Source: Sclerurus mexicanus
Taxonomy: Eukaryota > Chordata > Aves > Passeriformes > Furnariidae
DNA length: 64,000 nucleotides
Direction: 5' to 3'
Assembly (NCBI GenBank): GCA_013396755.1
Contig: VWZF01013053.1
Location: 3,389,328-3,453,327, forward strand
In this document: positions 1 through 13,500 of the stretch, piece by piece
How positions within the stretch are numbered: position 1 is the first letter of the stretch
Layout of the letters: every line of letters begins with the position of its first letter
Notes under the pieces: generated by a model
Seen by the model: the letters and a program-made list of their open reading frames with translations, nothing else
Databases searched by the model: none
Told to the model about the DNA's origin: nothing
Program-made: the position numbers and the translations under genes

Positions 1-3000
1 TAATCCTGCAGGTTTATTTCTGTTGTTTTCAGAAATAGTGCAGTTAACTGATGTAGGTGGCTGGAGATTTGAAGCAACATATCCTGCAATCTTTTTTCAC
101 TCTCCTGGGCTTTCTGCTGAAGGACCACAAGGAACTTGTTGAGTCAATCAGTGTTACTGCACATTGCTACTCTGATGTCTGCATACATTATCTAAAGTAA
201 GGTAATTTCTTCATATTACTGCAATTTCATTTTTTAAATACAAGGATTTAGATTTAAATCAAAATCCAATTTAAAAAGCACATTTTAAAATGAGCTCTAT
301 ATACCTTTGTCTTCTTGGCAAGCCTGACATTGTTCACTGTGCTACATCCACGTCTTGTTCCATACACTGTCTTAAGAACAAGTCAGCTTTGAGCTTGTTT
401 GCCAGGGTTTATTTAAAAGTTGACTTAAACTGCGTATGGAAAAGCTCGCATGTTCTCTATCTGCCTCTCACTGGTTTGTCCAGCTGAATTTAAAAGACAG
501 AAGGCCACATACCTTAACTGGCACCCTGCCTTTGAAAGCACACTGCCTCCGTGGCTTAATGGCATTCTCAATACAGCTGGTTTTTGGTTTTGTTTTTTTA
601 AAGTTTGCACCCTCCATAATTAAAGTCAAATTATTCTAATTGACCATGCTGTGGTGTCGCCTCTTCTCTCCACTAAATTAACCGTGGATACTGAAAAGAA
701 AGCAACTTTCTCCAGGCATGGAGACACTCACCAGAGGCTACTTCTGCCACATCTCCCTCGACTGATCCCAATTCTCCCTTCCCAGACATTCTCATGTTGG
801 TCATGGATTATTCATTTACCTGCTCACAGCAGAGAGAACATGATGTCCTACAATGATTGTTAGGGAGACACCACTGCTGTTAGTTTTCCATCAATACCTT
901 TTCATTCGCAGTGAAGATCTTATTAGAAATGTTTTACATGTTGCACCTATTTTGTTTCCCTCCACTTCAGTCACTTCCAGTTGTGCAGAAGAATATGAAT
1001 GTACTCGCCCTACCTCTGCTCATTAGTTCCCAGCACATTTTCATCAGCAGGTTCCCTTTCAAACTCTCGGGGTTTGTTTATATTCTGGTAGCCCACTGGT
1101 TCTTGCAAGAATTTAATTTGAAAGCAGTTCTACCGTACAGCACTGAATAAATGGCAATCTTGAGCTGAGGCACAAAGGCTGAAGTAGCCATCTGAACTGG
1201 TTCTGTTACTGCCTCCCAAAAAACGTGGCCATCTGCCACAATTTTGGCTGCAGAGGGATCATTAATACAGGCCAGCCTGGTGACACGAGGCTTCGCACCA
1301 GCATACAAGGGAAACTGCCTCATTAGAAACTAAAGTACAAGCATTTCACCAGCCAACACCTCTTTAACATTACTAACGCAACACTGTGTTATCTGCTCAT
1401 CTACAGCCCCCACCTGCTTTCCTAGACTACTCCTCTGATTTGGTTAAAAAACTTTATCAAATATTCACTGATTTCCGTGATTTTCTCTCCCCATCAGCAG
1501 CTCTCTGTACTACAGGTGGCACCAAGGAAAGCAAAGCTTCAAACCAAACCCATCGAATTCAGAGACACGGGAGTCAAGTCCACGCAGGAGTTTTTCCATT
1601 TCTGCTGCTCTGTTTTAAAACATTCAACTCAAAGAGAAAAGCTTCACATCTGCAGCATCCCCACATCCATCACTGCTCCCGTAACCAGCACCAGGCTGAC
1701 CTGACCTTTTCAGCCTTGGGGCACCTTTCCAAGCCACTCTTTGGGATGTCCTTTAGCAGGCAGATGCTGAGGGAAGGCAAAAACACGACAAGAGTTCCCC
1801 TCAAGAGTTTCGTGCTCCCACAACCTCTCCCAACCCTGATTTCCAGTCCTAACACGAGGCGTGGACCAAACAGACAGTGTGGCCCCTGTGACCTGAAGAT
1901 CTGCTTTCTAGAAAATACCTTTATTACATATAATCTGTCTTAATATTGTATGCTCACCACTGTCAGCATGATTTTTGTTTCTGGGAATAATAATAGTAAG
2001 AGGACCCAGTGAGACATTTCCTTCCTTTTACTTAAAAAAGCAAAACCAAGCGGAGAACGGAAAAAGAGAACCGATAGCAGTCAGATGGGAAGAGTTTGGT
2101 TTTCTTCACTGAACTATCTTGCACATCTGCAGGCTAGACAAAGGGTACTTGCAGCCAAAAATTGATTCTTAGCTTGTTTCTACTAGATCGTCTTTCATCT
2201 GGTGCTGAATTTGAGTTTGTAACCCACATTTACAACAGACAGTCACTTGTCAGATGTCTGGAATTATTAAGAATGAGTATTTCAGCCTAAAGAAGCTTCT
2301 GCATAGCAAGAAAAATCAGTTTTTTGCAAGAAGCATCTGGGCACATTCAGGAGGAATGGAAGACAGATCAGCAAAATGCCTGACAGATGATTCCTGTGTG
2401 CAGCCACATCTGGGGCCAAGGAATAGACAGGAAGGTCTTAAATGGGAATTAACAGCATCTGAATGACAGATCTGGGAGATATTAGGGAGAGCATCCTGTT
2501 GAAACTACACATTCAGGAAGAAGCAGCTACCAACACCCTGCCTGCAATGGCAATGCATTAATAAGCAATAGTAGATATAAATAAGAGCGGACCTAAAGCT
2601 AAAACCAAGAGAACACAGTTCAACAGTAGCAAACTAATGTTCTTACAGCCCTACACGTGTTTATCTTCCTTGTGCAGCATTACATCCACTTTCCCAGTAT
2701 GGCAGCAACTAACAGTGTTTATGGCCCTTCCAATGAAACTCAGCACATTGTGTTCACAGCTACTGACGTGACAGCCTCAGTAATCTGTTTGGGCAAAGCT
2801 CGAGAGGGAAGCCAAGCTCAGTCTCCAATTCACCAACACCAGCTTGAAAAACTGGCCAATGTGATCCTGCAGCACTAAGCTGAACTCCCATTACCACTTC
2901 AGAGATTAAACAGTTACTACTCTAAGTAAAGCATTATTTTTCTTAGGAGGCTGTTACAGATGTGCAGAAAAGTGCTTTTATTACAGTGCTAATCTTGGGT

Positions 3001-5481
3001 CTAGATGCTGCTCTTATTTATGATCTGCTGTCTGGAACATTCAGTTTTCCACAAAGTCTGAAGTACCTGCAGATATACACAGATCAAACTGCAAGAGAAA
3101 ACTTTATTTCTCCCCAAAACCAGGGATTCTTTGAAAATGCTTATGAAACAGCATCTAATTCTGTGTCTTCCTACATTCCTAACAGCTGAAAAATCTCATC
3201 CCAAACATTTAACACTGTTTTCTCACACTTCACTTTGTCTCAGAAGGTGACACAAATACAGTTAACTCACGCCTTCCAAAAAATGTTGGTTTACTCCTGT
3301 TTCTAGGAAAAAAGTTGAAATGCAGTAACAAATTAACCACTGTACTCCTGGAACAGCTCTCCCTCTTCTTTTCCATTGGCACAGCCCTTATTGCAAAGCC
3401 CCAAGGCCAGGATCAGAATGCCCTTAATATCCATATTATTACTGCCACTAGCAATACTGACCTACACAACGCAGCACTATGAGGACAGGCTGCCTGGGGG
3501 ACTTTTGTGAAGGTTAACTTTCTATCCCCCCAGGCTTGCAGAGTAAACTGCAGCATGACATCTGTCCTGGTGCTCATTCTTCATTTCCTTTTATCACTGT
3601 TTTACCCAATATGAAAACGGTTTTTCCCGCAGGTTTTTGCAAGGATACGTTAACTTCTCTAATTTTATATTTTAATAGAATTTCACAGGCCAGTAGGACC
3701 GAAGCATATCAGTAATTGCTGCTAAAATGGGTGTAAATTGTCTTGATCAAATCATGGGTGTAAACAATTTTTTAATTAGACTGCTTGAAACTGGCAGTAA
3801 CCAGAGAATGATTGTGCCAGTCATCAGGCCAGGGCAGCACGTTTAGCAGCTGATCTCTCTGTGTTTCCATTCTACCTTCCTTGACGTTAATGCAGAGCAA
3901 ACATACATGTCAAGGCTGACACGTTCAACCACTTTCCAACACGTGGAAACTGTACTTGGCACTAGCACTTAGACCAAACCATCTGAGATGATATTCCACT
4001 TCTCCAGCCAGGGAAGCTGCACTGGACACTGTGACAGATGGTCTACATTTCATTTTTGCATTCCCTGCTCTTTGTTGTACTTCTTCAAGGAATAACCAGC
4101 TCACAGAAACTGTGCTGGCAGGAGGGGAAACAGTTTATTCCCCTATAAAAAACTTCAACATGCTTGGGGAGAACAGTTTTCCAGGACCACTGGGTGAAGA
4201 CTATGGAAGTGTGGGAGAATTATCCAGGACCCTTCAATGATATATATGTTGAGGTTGCTTCTTAGCCGCCCTTACCAGTGACTTTCCCTTAGAATGTAAT
4301 TATATACATTTTTATTCAGATTCTGTATACACACCAAAATCACAGAATTTACCTCAACTGCAACATACAGTTGCCAAAAAAACCCACAAGCAACTGATAA
4401 ATGACCCATTAATAATGTACTTGCTTTCAAATTGGATATTGCAAGCATTTTAAGACACTGAGAGGTATAATTACTTGTAGGAACAACTAAAGACTAACTA
4501 CCACTATGGAAGTAAAAATCAAAAAACATTAATTAGGTTCCTTTGTTCCCCAGAGAGGAAAAATCCATAGTATTCTGGAAAACAGTGCAATTTGATTTGC
4601 ATGATTTTCTTGACATTATCACAATTAGGAAATGAAGTCACAACTGATAGTTTATTTAAAAAAGAAAGGAATTTCATAATTCTCTTTACATAAAGGTCAC
4701 TTAACTTTCAACTAACGTTCCCATGTACTGAGCTTTCCAGAAACAGATTTTTCTTCATTTCTACTCAATGCTACACATAATTGAAAGGACAAGCGATGCT
4801 GATTTGATCTTCCTAAATGTCACCCACTGAAGAGCTAACGAGAGCTAACGCAGGCACATTTCTGATGGGCACACCTTTTCAAGCCCTTACACTGAGCAGT
4901 GGCAGAAGATTTCCAAGTATTTTGCTTCACAGGTCTTGCAATCAATGAAACATTTGGTCTCCAACAACTGGCCTGTTATACCTCATTACAGTATGGGAAA
5001 GTTAAAAACAATTCTTAATGACCAGGACACACTGAAGAGCACTGGCTGACTCATTACATAAAACCAGAGCTGAATCTTTTCCAAAAGGCCAGAATGGGAC
5101 TTACTGATGATTTAGTTTCTTAAAAAGAATTTGCTCACCTTTCTGTTTGTGAAAACGCTTCAATGGTATTTTAAAGGCAATTTCTACAGTAAACCAAAGA
5201 AGGGACAACTGTAATACTGAGTTGAGGAGATTCAATATAAAGCTGTTATCAGTTATTTCAGGTGTCTCAGGGAATACAGTAACAATGTCCTCTGAAAGAC
5301 CAAGGATATGACAGAGCTCAATTTTGATTTACCCATGTTTATAACACAGCCTCTTCTTTTGAGTCAAGTACCACCTCCTCTCCTAAAAGGCTCTAAAACA
5401 TCCTTCTAGGTCATTTATTCTGTGTCATTTTTCACCAGAGACTGGCTTCCTAAAGGAGTGTAAATGCTCAGGCCTGTCATT

Positions 5482-5597
5482 GTTCCAGAGGTATTTGGAT
5501 AAGGTCCTTAAATACACACTCTAACTTGTCCAGCCCTGAATTGTCCAGGCAGTTGAACTGGATGATTTTAAGCCCCTTCCAACTAAAATATTCTATT
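5482..5597 (+). repeat. CR1-type LINE 3' fragment, diverged
   Basis: The stretch runs from GTATTTGGATAAGGTCCTT to GCAGTTGAACTGGATGAT, then CCCCTTCCAACTAAAAT and TATTCTATT. This is the usual order of the avian CR1 3' untranslated tail in sense direction. The element is truncated at its 5' side and clearly old. Confidence 0.75.
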
Positions 5598-7112
5598 TAA
5601 TTATTCCCTTAGACATCCACAACACATTGGCATTAGCCTGTGCAATTGGAGAGGCCAGGGATGCTCAAAGAACCATATTCCAGTGTTTTCCACAAGCGCA
5701 CACACACGAGTGAGCAACCCCTCAGTCACAACGGGGTTTATTTGATGGGAGTGATCTCAGAGAGGACTCCTACCCCTGTAACTACCTGCTGCTCCTACCA
5801 ATTCACCTGTGGGCTCTCCTTCTCTGCTCATGAGGAGCAACCAGAGGAAGCCATTTCATGCAAGGACTCCGTTCAAGCAGGACACAGCACAATGGACATG
5901 AGCAGTTTGCACCTCTGGGAGCTCAGGTGGGCTATAAGCCAAATTAAAGCCAAAAAGACCTAGCAGAGGTCCTTCAAACTCCTCCTAAATAACAAGAGAC
6001 TGTTTGCAGTAGGAAACGCTGACGCAAAAGCAAAGGCTCTTGCTAGAGCCTTGTGCAAGAGCAAAAGGGAAAAAAAGCTGCCAGGTAACAACATAACCTG
6101 TATTTTCTCCGAAACAGAAAGAGGGTTCAAACAATTTACAGCTCTTCACCATCCTACCTGCAGTGCTACATGAAAGCAAAGCAGAGGAGCTGGATGTGTC
6201 CAGCTGAGTGGATCCCACTCCACTGCAGGTGACGGGCTCCTGCCAAGCATCACTGCTCTCTGAGGAAACTGATTTCACCAGTCACACTTTCAAATGGCCA
6301 TTTACAGCCATTGGACACCTCTCAGCATTAACACAGGGGAGGCTGAACCCTCTCTGCTTCAGCATAGCTGAGGTACTGGGAGGTATTGAGGCATTATTTA
6401 TAGTGGTTTTATTACTTAAAATTAGGGGGTTTGGCCAGATCTTCAGCTGGCACAAACTCGGTGCAGTTCTATTTAAATTAAAGGAATTGTGCTCGTTTAC
6501 ATCAAATTATGATCTGTAGTGAAGGTCTCTAAAGATTATCTACTTGACAAGTCAGTTATTTTACCTAATTGAAGTAGCTGACAGTGCTTCTACGTAAATT
6601 ATGAGCCCTCTATGATACTTATTCACTGAAGAGCTCAGACTGTTAGGCAATATTTGCATATTATCTTTCTTTCCTTCCCTTTTTTGACTGAATATATTTC
6701 ATCCCAACTTATCAAATCTTCCAATGCAGAGTTTGCATGGAAAAATAGCTTTTGCTTAGCACTGTTTAATTTAAACACAGTTTTTTGTGTTTCTTGCACA
6801 CCTTCTTTCAAAATTATTGTGTAGCTACCAAGTCAATGCCAAGCTCTTATTTTCTAATGCTCCAAAACATTACACCTATAAAATCCTGACCATCACGTTT
6901 GCCCAAAAACACTTGTTCTGCTCAGTTTCGCCTTTCCTAGACCTTGGATTTGTAACCCTTTATTTTATTAATACACACGGCAGCCTGAGTGCAATATCTT
7001 TGTTTTGTATATTGCAAAAAGTAAAGCACTATGGCCATGAAGCCTGGTATTAACTTTTACTGGCAGAAGAGCCAGAGTTTTGCTAAAATTTCAACAGTAC
7101 AGAACTGATTTT

Positions 7113-7187
7113 GGCTGGACCTGGCAGTGTTAGGTTAATGGTTGGACTCAATGATCTTAGAGGCCTTCTCCAACCCTAATGATTCCA
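7113..7187 (+). repeat. CR1-type LINE 3' fragment
   Basis: GGTTAATGGTTGGACTCAAT, GATCTTAGAGGCCTTCTCCA and ACCCTAATGATTCC correspond to the last 75 or so bases of CR1 in sense direction. It ends about 185 bp from the left border of exon 17, inside the intron. Confidence 0.8.
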
Positions 7188-7373
7188 GGACATTTACAGC
7201 TTTGTTTGGTCAGGCTACAGGCACAGAATCCCTACTTAAAACAGTATGTTGTATATACTTGTAGGAATGAAGTGATCAAGAAAACACCATTTTTCTTGCC
7301 GTGGTCCACAACTGCATTATGATGAACCAGAATTCTTTTTCACTAACACAAGGAAAAGATTCCCATCTCTTAC

Positions 7374-7586
7374 CTTTTATTTCTGTCCTCTATCTGCAAG
7401 ATATAGACCATGTCATCAGTAATGTGAAGCTTGGAGCTGCTGTCTCCCCACTTCAGCTTCAGGCTCTGGGGCCCTGCTGCAGCACACTCTAACCGTGGAG
7501 GTAAGGGTGGTAAAGGCCTGGTTTTTGCTTTAATAAAGTGGCTAAAAGGTCCAGCTCCAATGTCATTGACAGCCTGGATCCTGATC
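7374..7586 (-). CDS. FNDC3B: FNDC3B exon 17 of window: end of FN3-7, start of FN3-8
   Basis: This 213-bp exon completes codon 671 and encodes residues 672-741 plus two bases of codon 742. It includes IRIQAVNDIGAGPFSHF, then IKAKTRPLPPLPPRLECAAA at the border into FN3-8. GPQSLKLKWGD gives the B strand and MVYILQIEDRNK the C strand. The acceptor is TTGTGTGTTTTAG and the donor AG|GTAAGA, both good. It is the 3'-most exon in the window and lies after a 6.7 kb intron. The codon left open at its end shows that the gene continues to the left. Confidence 0.94.
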
Positions 7587-10500
7587 CTAAAACACACAAC
7601 AAAAAGATAAATGTTAAGTAAAGCGCTTTCCAAAGGTTCTTGATACAAAAATGTCTTAAGAAACAAGAGAGTCTTGGCAAACTGGAAGGATCTGCAAACA
7701 CAACAAGTATCATCCCGTTTATGTGGCAAGAGCTGCGGTGAAGATGGGAAGAAATGCAGTAAGACAGAGGGGGAAAATTTTGGGTCAACAACCTCAGGAC
7801 CCCTTCAGCCACACGAACAAGGGACAGCAGCACAGGAACAAGTGCAGCCTGGGAAATACAAAGCGTGTAACCACAAATAAATAGAAAGCAGAAGTGTTTT
7901 GTGGTTGCCTAACAAAGACCATGGACTAATTTAGGTGAAATCGTTCGGTGAAAGCACTGGTGCCACTGCCATGAAATCCATCGCCACGTTGGCAAACATC
8001 CCTGAAGGCCAAGGAGCAGTGCAGTGGCTCACAAAGTACACTATTTAAGTACAGAAAACTCTGCTGGGAAGAGCTAACGGAGAAGGTTAAACCCACAACC
8101 CTCCTACACTCTTACACAAACTGCAGAAATATGACCGTCACTGAACTATCTATTAGATCAAATAAAAGCTGGACTCAAGTTGCTCTCACAAGATGCACAA
8201 AAGACCTCGAGCCCTTTGAGTCACATTAAGGACACGGAGAAGAAAAGCAGACCACCTGCCTGGTCACAGAAGCTTCATTTGGGAATATTTTTAAGACTGA
8301 TCCAGTCTCCCAAATTCCCTTTCTTTCTTAAGATAACAACTCCTGTTTTCTGCTTTGTCATTTTCTCTTATCTGTCTGCACCTTAGTTTAATAATTTGTA
8401 CACTGAGAGTCTGTTCATAGGGACGAGTGAGGAGTAGCAGTCTTTGACTATGTAACATCAACAGAACCATAATGAGAATGGGAAATACACATTTCCAAAC
8501 AGCTTGGAAGCTTCTGTAACTAGAAATAGTGGTACAGATGGGCCTGAAGGGTTTCAAAAGTTTGTTAAATCAAAGTGATAGTAAGAGAAGACAGGACAGA
8601 GCACGCTAATTAGGTTTGTTTTTTTTTAAAGACAGTTCAGCCTAATTTAGATAGCTGGACAGATGCCATTCACTTTGAAAATCCTGTGCACAGCAGCCTT
8701 GTATTTTTCTCATGGGAAAAGACTCTCTCCAAGAAGCGTTGCTTCTCAAAACTATCAGCCACCAAGACGCCAGAAGTCCCTGGGGAAGGTGGTAGGGGGA
8801 GGAAGAAGAGTAGAACCTGGCATGCCCCCACAACTGCAGGTGACAAACAGAACTGTCCTTGCTTGGCAGAGCTACTTATTTTGACTGAAGGACACAAAGC
8901 GATGTAAATGCATATAAACAACATATGAAAAATTGCTTTGCTTTGAACAGCAAGTTTTCAGCTCTACCATTAGAAGAAGAATACGGAGAGTTAAAGGGAT
9001 AGGGGAAAAAGCCCTCTTTAAAAAAAAAAACCCTCAAGCTGTATTTCCTGCAATTTCAAGGGAAAAAAAGGGTTACATTATTAATAAACATTGCAATTGC
9101 ACACTGTAAGAATGCAGTGTGTTTACACAGTCATGTAAATGCGTAGTTAAACCTTTGCTTTATTGACCCAGCCATTAAGACAGGTAATGTATTGCTTGGT
9201 GTTCACTTGCATTTTCCTTTCAACCTTCCTTTAGGTTTCAGGAAATGCATCCCGACCACCTCGCAACAGGACACAATAGTGATTTCACTGCCTTCCTTCC
9301 AAAGGGTGCACGGCACAGAGGAAGATCTACTGGGAGCCTCCTCCTCCACTGCTGGACACAGGCACTGGACAGAAAAAGAACGAAAGGTTCTTCTAGTACC
9401 TGAAGCAGTGTGATTAATACAGGCATTGATCTTACTTCATGTTGTGTTACTGGTTTGCTTTACATCGAAGAGTCATTACATCAATATTTAATGGTCTTTA
9501 CAGTACCAAAAATAATGTGAAAACTGCCTGAATTTTCACTGGGTTCTGGCAAGCTATCCACGAGCAGATGAACATAAACAGCAACAGGCACATTATTACA
9601 AAATGCTACTACTTATTTTGTAGATTGATTACAGCAACATGCTCCGGTGTACAAAGACTTTTTTTCGCTTTGTTTTATTTGGTATTATTTAAAGTCCCAG
9701 TAATGACAAAGCCTCTCCTGCGCTCAAGCATCATAACTTCAGCTCATTTCAGCTACCATACCCAAAAACAGGCAGTGACTGAAACAAATCTCTCAAATAC
9801 CACATTTCTTAAGCAGAAGCCATTAAATGGGCAAGAACACATACAATACCTTCAGCCAGGTATTTGCATAAGGTAAAAACGTGCCTTTCCCACTTCCCTC
9901 TGCTGCACAGTGTTCCTGCTCCCCCCTTCTGAACCACAAATACGCCCACACGCCCCCTCCTTCCAACTCGGGAGCACACTAAGACTGATGGAAACTCTCA
10001 AGCCTTAAAATAAAGACAGGTATCTTTCCAAATGAACGATGATACCGGGAAAGCGAAAATTGATTTATTTGACTCTAGCATGGCTGATGTGGCCGCTCTG
10101 TTCTGCTGATGGCACCACCACAAAGCTCTGGAAATTGCCACTGTCGTTGCCAGGGCCTCAGCTTCCACAGACACACACAAACAACTCATCCTGACCTTCT
10201 GTGCAAGCCAAGCCCAGCTCTCACCTCCCTCTGAGCCACAGCAGCATCTCCTCAATGGCTATCAGGCCTTGCAAGTGTCCACAGGGAAGGGGAGAAGGAA
10301 GAAGGGAAAAAGAACGGGAGAAAGGAGGACCACGTGGAGAAGGGGGAGAGCAGACGGTGGTGGGAGAACACCTTGCACTGCACCATCTCTGCTCCAGCTC
10401 AGGTGCCTCCTCATGTCCCTGCCCCAGCAACCCTGGGCTCTTCCACAGGGCACAGCCAGTGTGGACAAGAGAACTTCCACAACTCAGTGGCAACCAATGA

Positions 10501-13500
10501 CTGTCCACAGAACCGACACTGGGAAAAAATCAACTCTCTATTTTCATGCAGAAGTACTGTACAGACATGTAGAAATATTTGCAATAAAACCACTTCCTGA
10601 ATTCCTTTCAGCTTTTTCACTAATGCTTTCTGAGTGAAAATACCTCAAACGTCGTCTTGGAAAGATGGTTTAACAATCCGACAATGACAATTTGAAAACA
10701 AGTTTTTTGAAAATATAAGACTATATTTAGGAATAGTGCCTAATTCTTCAGACCCTGGACCAATAATATTTGTATTCATTTTCACGTTTTCCCACTGCAA
10801 CTTTTAAGCATTAAGAAAAAAATATAAATCAGACTAGGCAAATTTAGAAACCATTAAATGATCTTAAACAGACTATTCTCTCTTATAAGATTCTTGACCC
10901 AGGAAAACAAACACACTAAACAGGATGCTATTTTCAGATTGGTCACAAAATCCTTTGTATAGTATTCCAACCAACTGAAAAATCAACTTTTGAATTAATT
11001 TTAGAGTCTGACATGAGAAGACTTTGATTTCCTAGTTCCCAGAAGTGGCCTGGCATCAGTTGCAATACACGTGCCTGTGGAAACCTGTGGGAGTTAAAAT
11101 GCCATGGACTTCCAAAGGGAGGGGAAGCAGCTCCACCGTCAGCAGCAGCCTGGACATGATGGATAACAACCACAGAGCCCCACAGATCCCCACCCACACT
11201 GTGCTCTCCTGGGGCTGGAACAAGACTTAGTTTTACACTCTGAAACACATTTTGTTTTATAACCCAGTTAAGCATTGCTAATTTGAGCATCCATGTGCAT
11301 TCTTCTCTCTTCATCTTGGATGATCTGCTCCTTGATGTGGTTTAAAAATGAAAAATATTTAGAATTTTTATTCCTAAACCAGATTAAAATTAAGCATTGC
11401 TATTAAAATTTAATAGTGCTACTATGTATTTCTGTACACTGTGAAACTTCAGAAGAAACTAAGCATTCCTAAAAATTGGAAGTTGTTTCACAGTGAAATA
11501 TCTCAAGTGCAGAGCACGATTATCTATGAAATGCTCTGAGTGAGGCTTGGGAACAGAGTGCAACAGAAAACTGGTATTTCTATGACTGGTGAATACTTAT
11601 TTATTGTGGAATATTTATTAACTCACTTCTAGTTACCTCAGTTCAAGAAGAACCAGTCCAAGTATACTACCCTACAATGTGAGTTTGCAGAACTTCACTG
11701 GCTATGTCAATAAACCAGGAAGACTGCAGATCTCAGACATATTTCTGCAGCTGCTCACCAGCCAGGACGTTTACACAGTGCTGGGGGAGGCATCTGCTTT
11801 TTGCAGCAGGAGAGCCGGGTTGTGCCTGATGCTGGACAATTCCTCCTGATCAGCCCTAGGACGGCCACCAGCAGTGTGACAGAGGCACAGCCCAGTCCCT
11901 CCCGCCTTACACGTGTTTTGCCACGTAAACCCTTACTATGAGACGCTGGCTGGATTTGTTACTAAGACGCATAAACCATTCAACTTGTGAGCTTTGAGCC
12001 CACCTCTGCCGTGAGCCTGGAGTCTGCTTGGTGAGCTTTGGGCCGCTCCTGCATGGCCATTGCCACACAGAAGCTGGAAGCAGCAAAGCAATGCCAGACC
12101 CAAGCTAAGAGGTCCAACGGGGTGGACACGCACAGACACAGGCTGTTAGAATCACCCTGCTGTCCAAAACTACGTTCCTTTCCAATTTTGGACTCGGTGG
12201 ATTCATAATAACCAAGATTTCCTTTCAATTTCGGGTTCCCCACAACCAAAAAACATTGACGGTGGAATTCCAATGCAATTAAAGTATTTAAATCCTTTGC
12301 TGATTTACTTCGAATTCTGATGAAACTTTGGCAAGAGAGTTCAGAGCCTGAAACCCCGTAGTACTTGGCTTGTTTAGCCTAGGAAAAACACATTCACTGC
12401 TTTTAAACACAGCGGGGAATAAACACTTGAGAGGGAGAAAAGCTAAGCGTGTTAAGCAAAGTTGACACAAAAACCATCAGTGAAGAAATGTAGAGGATGA
12501 GATCAGTGACGTTCTGAAACATTCTTCTGATTAGACCAGGGAGGGCAAAAACCCACCACCTTTCAGCCCGATAAACTTGTTTCTTACAGGCACATTTAGC
12601 AGGGCACAGATGGTCACTGATCAAAGACAGGTGTCACGACATGCTTGAGGATGAAATACCAATGACTTAATGATCATCAGCAAAACAACTCTGACATATC
12701 TATTTTTGATTAGCAGAAAAATACTTCAAAGTACAGATGAGGTGCATTTGCAACCCAACTGCAGTCACTTGTCTTCCCTGACGGGCATGAGATGCAAGAT
12801 TTGGGGTTTCTTTCTCTTGTTTTATTCAAGAAAAGAGCTTTCCTGTATTATTATTTCTAATCAGTCACCAATGGTTTGTGCTCCTCACAATGGTTTTTTT
12901 GGTAGAAAATTAATCTTACAACAAAATTTAGAACAGTTGCAGTTAATGCTTGTGGCTTGAGCTGTTTCATTTGAACCAGAGATAGGCAGACTCCCTCACT
13001 AAAATTATGTGATTTAATATGGTGCTTTTGACAAAACAATGACTTCTAATCTCCATTTCCAGGCTTTGAAGACAATGGTGCTTCCCTAAAGAAAGCTGTT
13101 GACAGCCGAGAACCAGCTAAAAAGAGACTGAAGAAGAAAGACTTTGGTGAAGAACTCAAATGGTTCATTCTGGTTGTCCTGACCGAGTAGCTCAAAGTTG
13201 CCATTTCAGCTGTTGTGACTCTTGGTTGAACAAACATATGAGGAGAAACCAAGGAGTACGAGACTGCCCAAAGATGGTGCCATTCCACAGCTGGGTGGTC
13301 AATCAAGAGACAAACCCTTTAACTCTCTATGAATGATCCGTGAGAAAGAAATGTGGGTACCTGACTCTAAATGACTTCTCGTGTGTGTATTTGTGTCCTT
13401 GCTACAAGGAGTTCCCTTTTTCAGGTGCTGAATAAAACCTGAATTAAAACCTTTTCACTGAAAAGCTACAAGACCTGTAGGATTGTGACCTTGAATATAA

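Larger units (their letters stand above)
1..7373 (-). other. Presumed FNDC3B intron, incomplete on the left
   Basis: No FN3 exon was found on the minus strand in these 7.4 kb, although the protein needs about 190 more residues. It is therefore read as part of an intron running off the left edge. It is AT-rich and holds two short CR1 tails (5482-5597 and 7113-7187). A 185-codon open frame on the plus strand at 1386-1943 matches nothing recognised and is most likely chance. Nothing else was recognised. Confidence 0.7.

Noticed and set aside
1078..1323. Minus-strand open frame of 81 codons considered as a missing FNDC3B exon
   Set aside because: It lacks FN3 signatures (no core Trp followed by an L-P-Tyr motif) and cannot be joined in phase as part of the eighth or ninth FN3 domain.
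2657..2878. Plus-strand frame preceded by a splice-acceptor-like CTTCCTTGTGCAG
   Set aside because: The translation looks protein-like in composition but matches no family I recognise, and there is no partner exon or donor in a consistent frame nearby.
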